Assembly (NCBI GenBank): GCA_016764955.1
Contig: JAESQZ010000033.1
Span: 1 to 5,687 of the forward strand
DNA length: 5,687 nucleotides
Reading direction: 5' to 3'
From: Deltaproteobacteria bacterium
Lineage (GTDB): Bacteria; Myxococcota; UBA727; JABDBI01
Below the pieces are notes generated by a model. It was not told the origin of the DNA. It was given only the letters and a program-made list of their open reading frames with translations, and did not search any database. This document shows, one piece after another, positions 5,668 through 5,687 of this stretch (positions are counted from its first letter, which is position 1; the number at the start of each line of letters is the position of its first letter). Position numbers and translations under genes: made by a program.

Positions 5668-5687
5668 AAAAAAAAGCAAAGCCGGCC
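5668..5687. terminator. Left arm of a probable bidirectional intrinsic terminator, cut by the window edge
   Basis: Eight A's (5668-5675) precede GCAAAGCCGGCC at the window end. Read on the - strand this is GGCCGGCTTTGC followed by eight T's, the descending arm and T-tract of a rho-independent terminator. The matching arm would lie just beyond 5687. If it is followed by T's there, the same hairpin would also end glmU transcription. This suggests a convergent neighbour to the right. The call depends on unseen bases. Confidence 0.45.

Overview
The window is a gene-dense stretch of bacterial chromosome with moderate GC content. It holds four complete house-keeping or conserved genes, the 3' end of a fifth, and one short intergenic region that looks like the wreck of a toxin-antitoxin locus. 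GlmU (peptidoglycan and LPS precursor synthesis) together with LeuC-type and PanC enzymes point to a free-living, cell-walled bacterium that makes its own leucine and pantothenate. The overall style suggests a Gram-negative, proteobacterium-like lineage, possibly a delta-proteobacterial or Bdellovibrionota-type group, but nothing in the window fixes the taxon.

Left part (1-1776, + strand): the C-terminal end of an aconitase-superfamily dehydratase large subunit (LeuC type) overlaps by 14 bases a PP2C-family Ser/Thr protein phosphatase, which overlaps by an ATGA a pantothenate synthetase gene, panC. The three genes are almost certainly one transcript with coupled translation. The PanC has an unusual substitution in an otherwise highly conserved active-site segment.

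Middle (1765-3972, - strand): a DUF255/YyaL-type protein (thioredoxin fold with CHWC, plus an alpha/alpha-barrel domain) converges on panC and overlaps its 3' end by 12 bases. It carries an N-terminal membrane anchor.

Intergenic region (3973-4322): this holds a 19-base perfect palindrome, a 55-codon ORF and a 10-codon ORF overlapping it by ATGA. The 55-residue product starts like a ribbon-helix-helix antitoxin, ends like a VapB toxin-binding tail, and lacks the helices between. The 10-residue product resembles the first residues of a PIN-domain (VapC) toxin and then stops. I read this as a decayed vapBC module that may still express a toxin-binding remnant.

Right part (4323-5687, + strand): glmU encodes the bifunctional uridyltransferase/acetyltransferase, with a left-handed beta-helix about one coil shorter than that of E. 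coli. Beyond it the window ends inside what looks like one arm of a transcription terminator.
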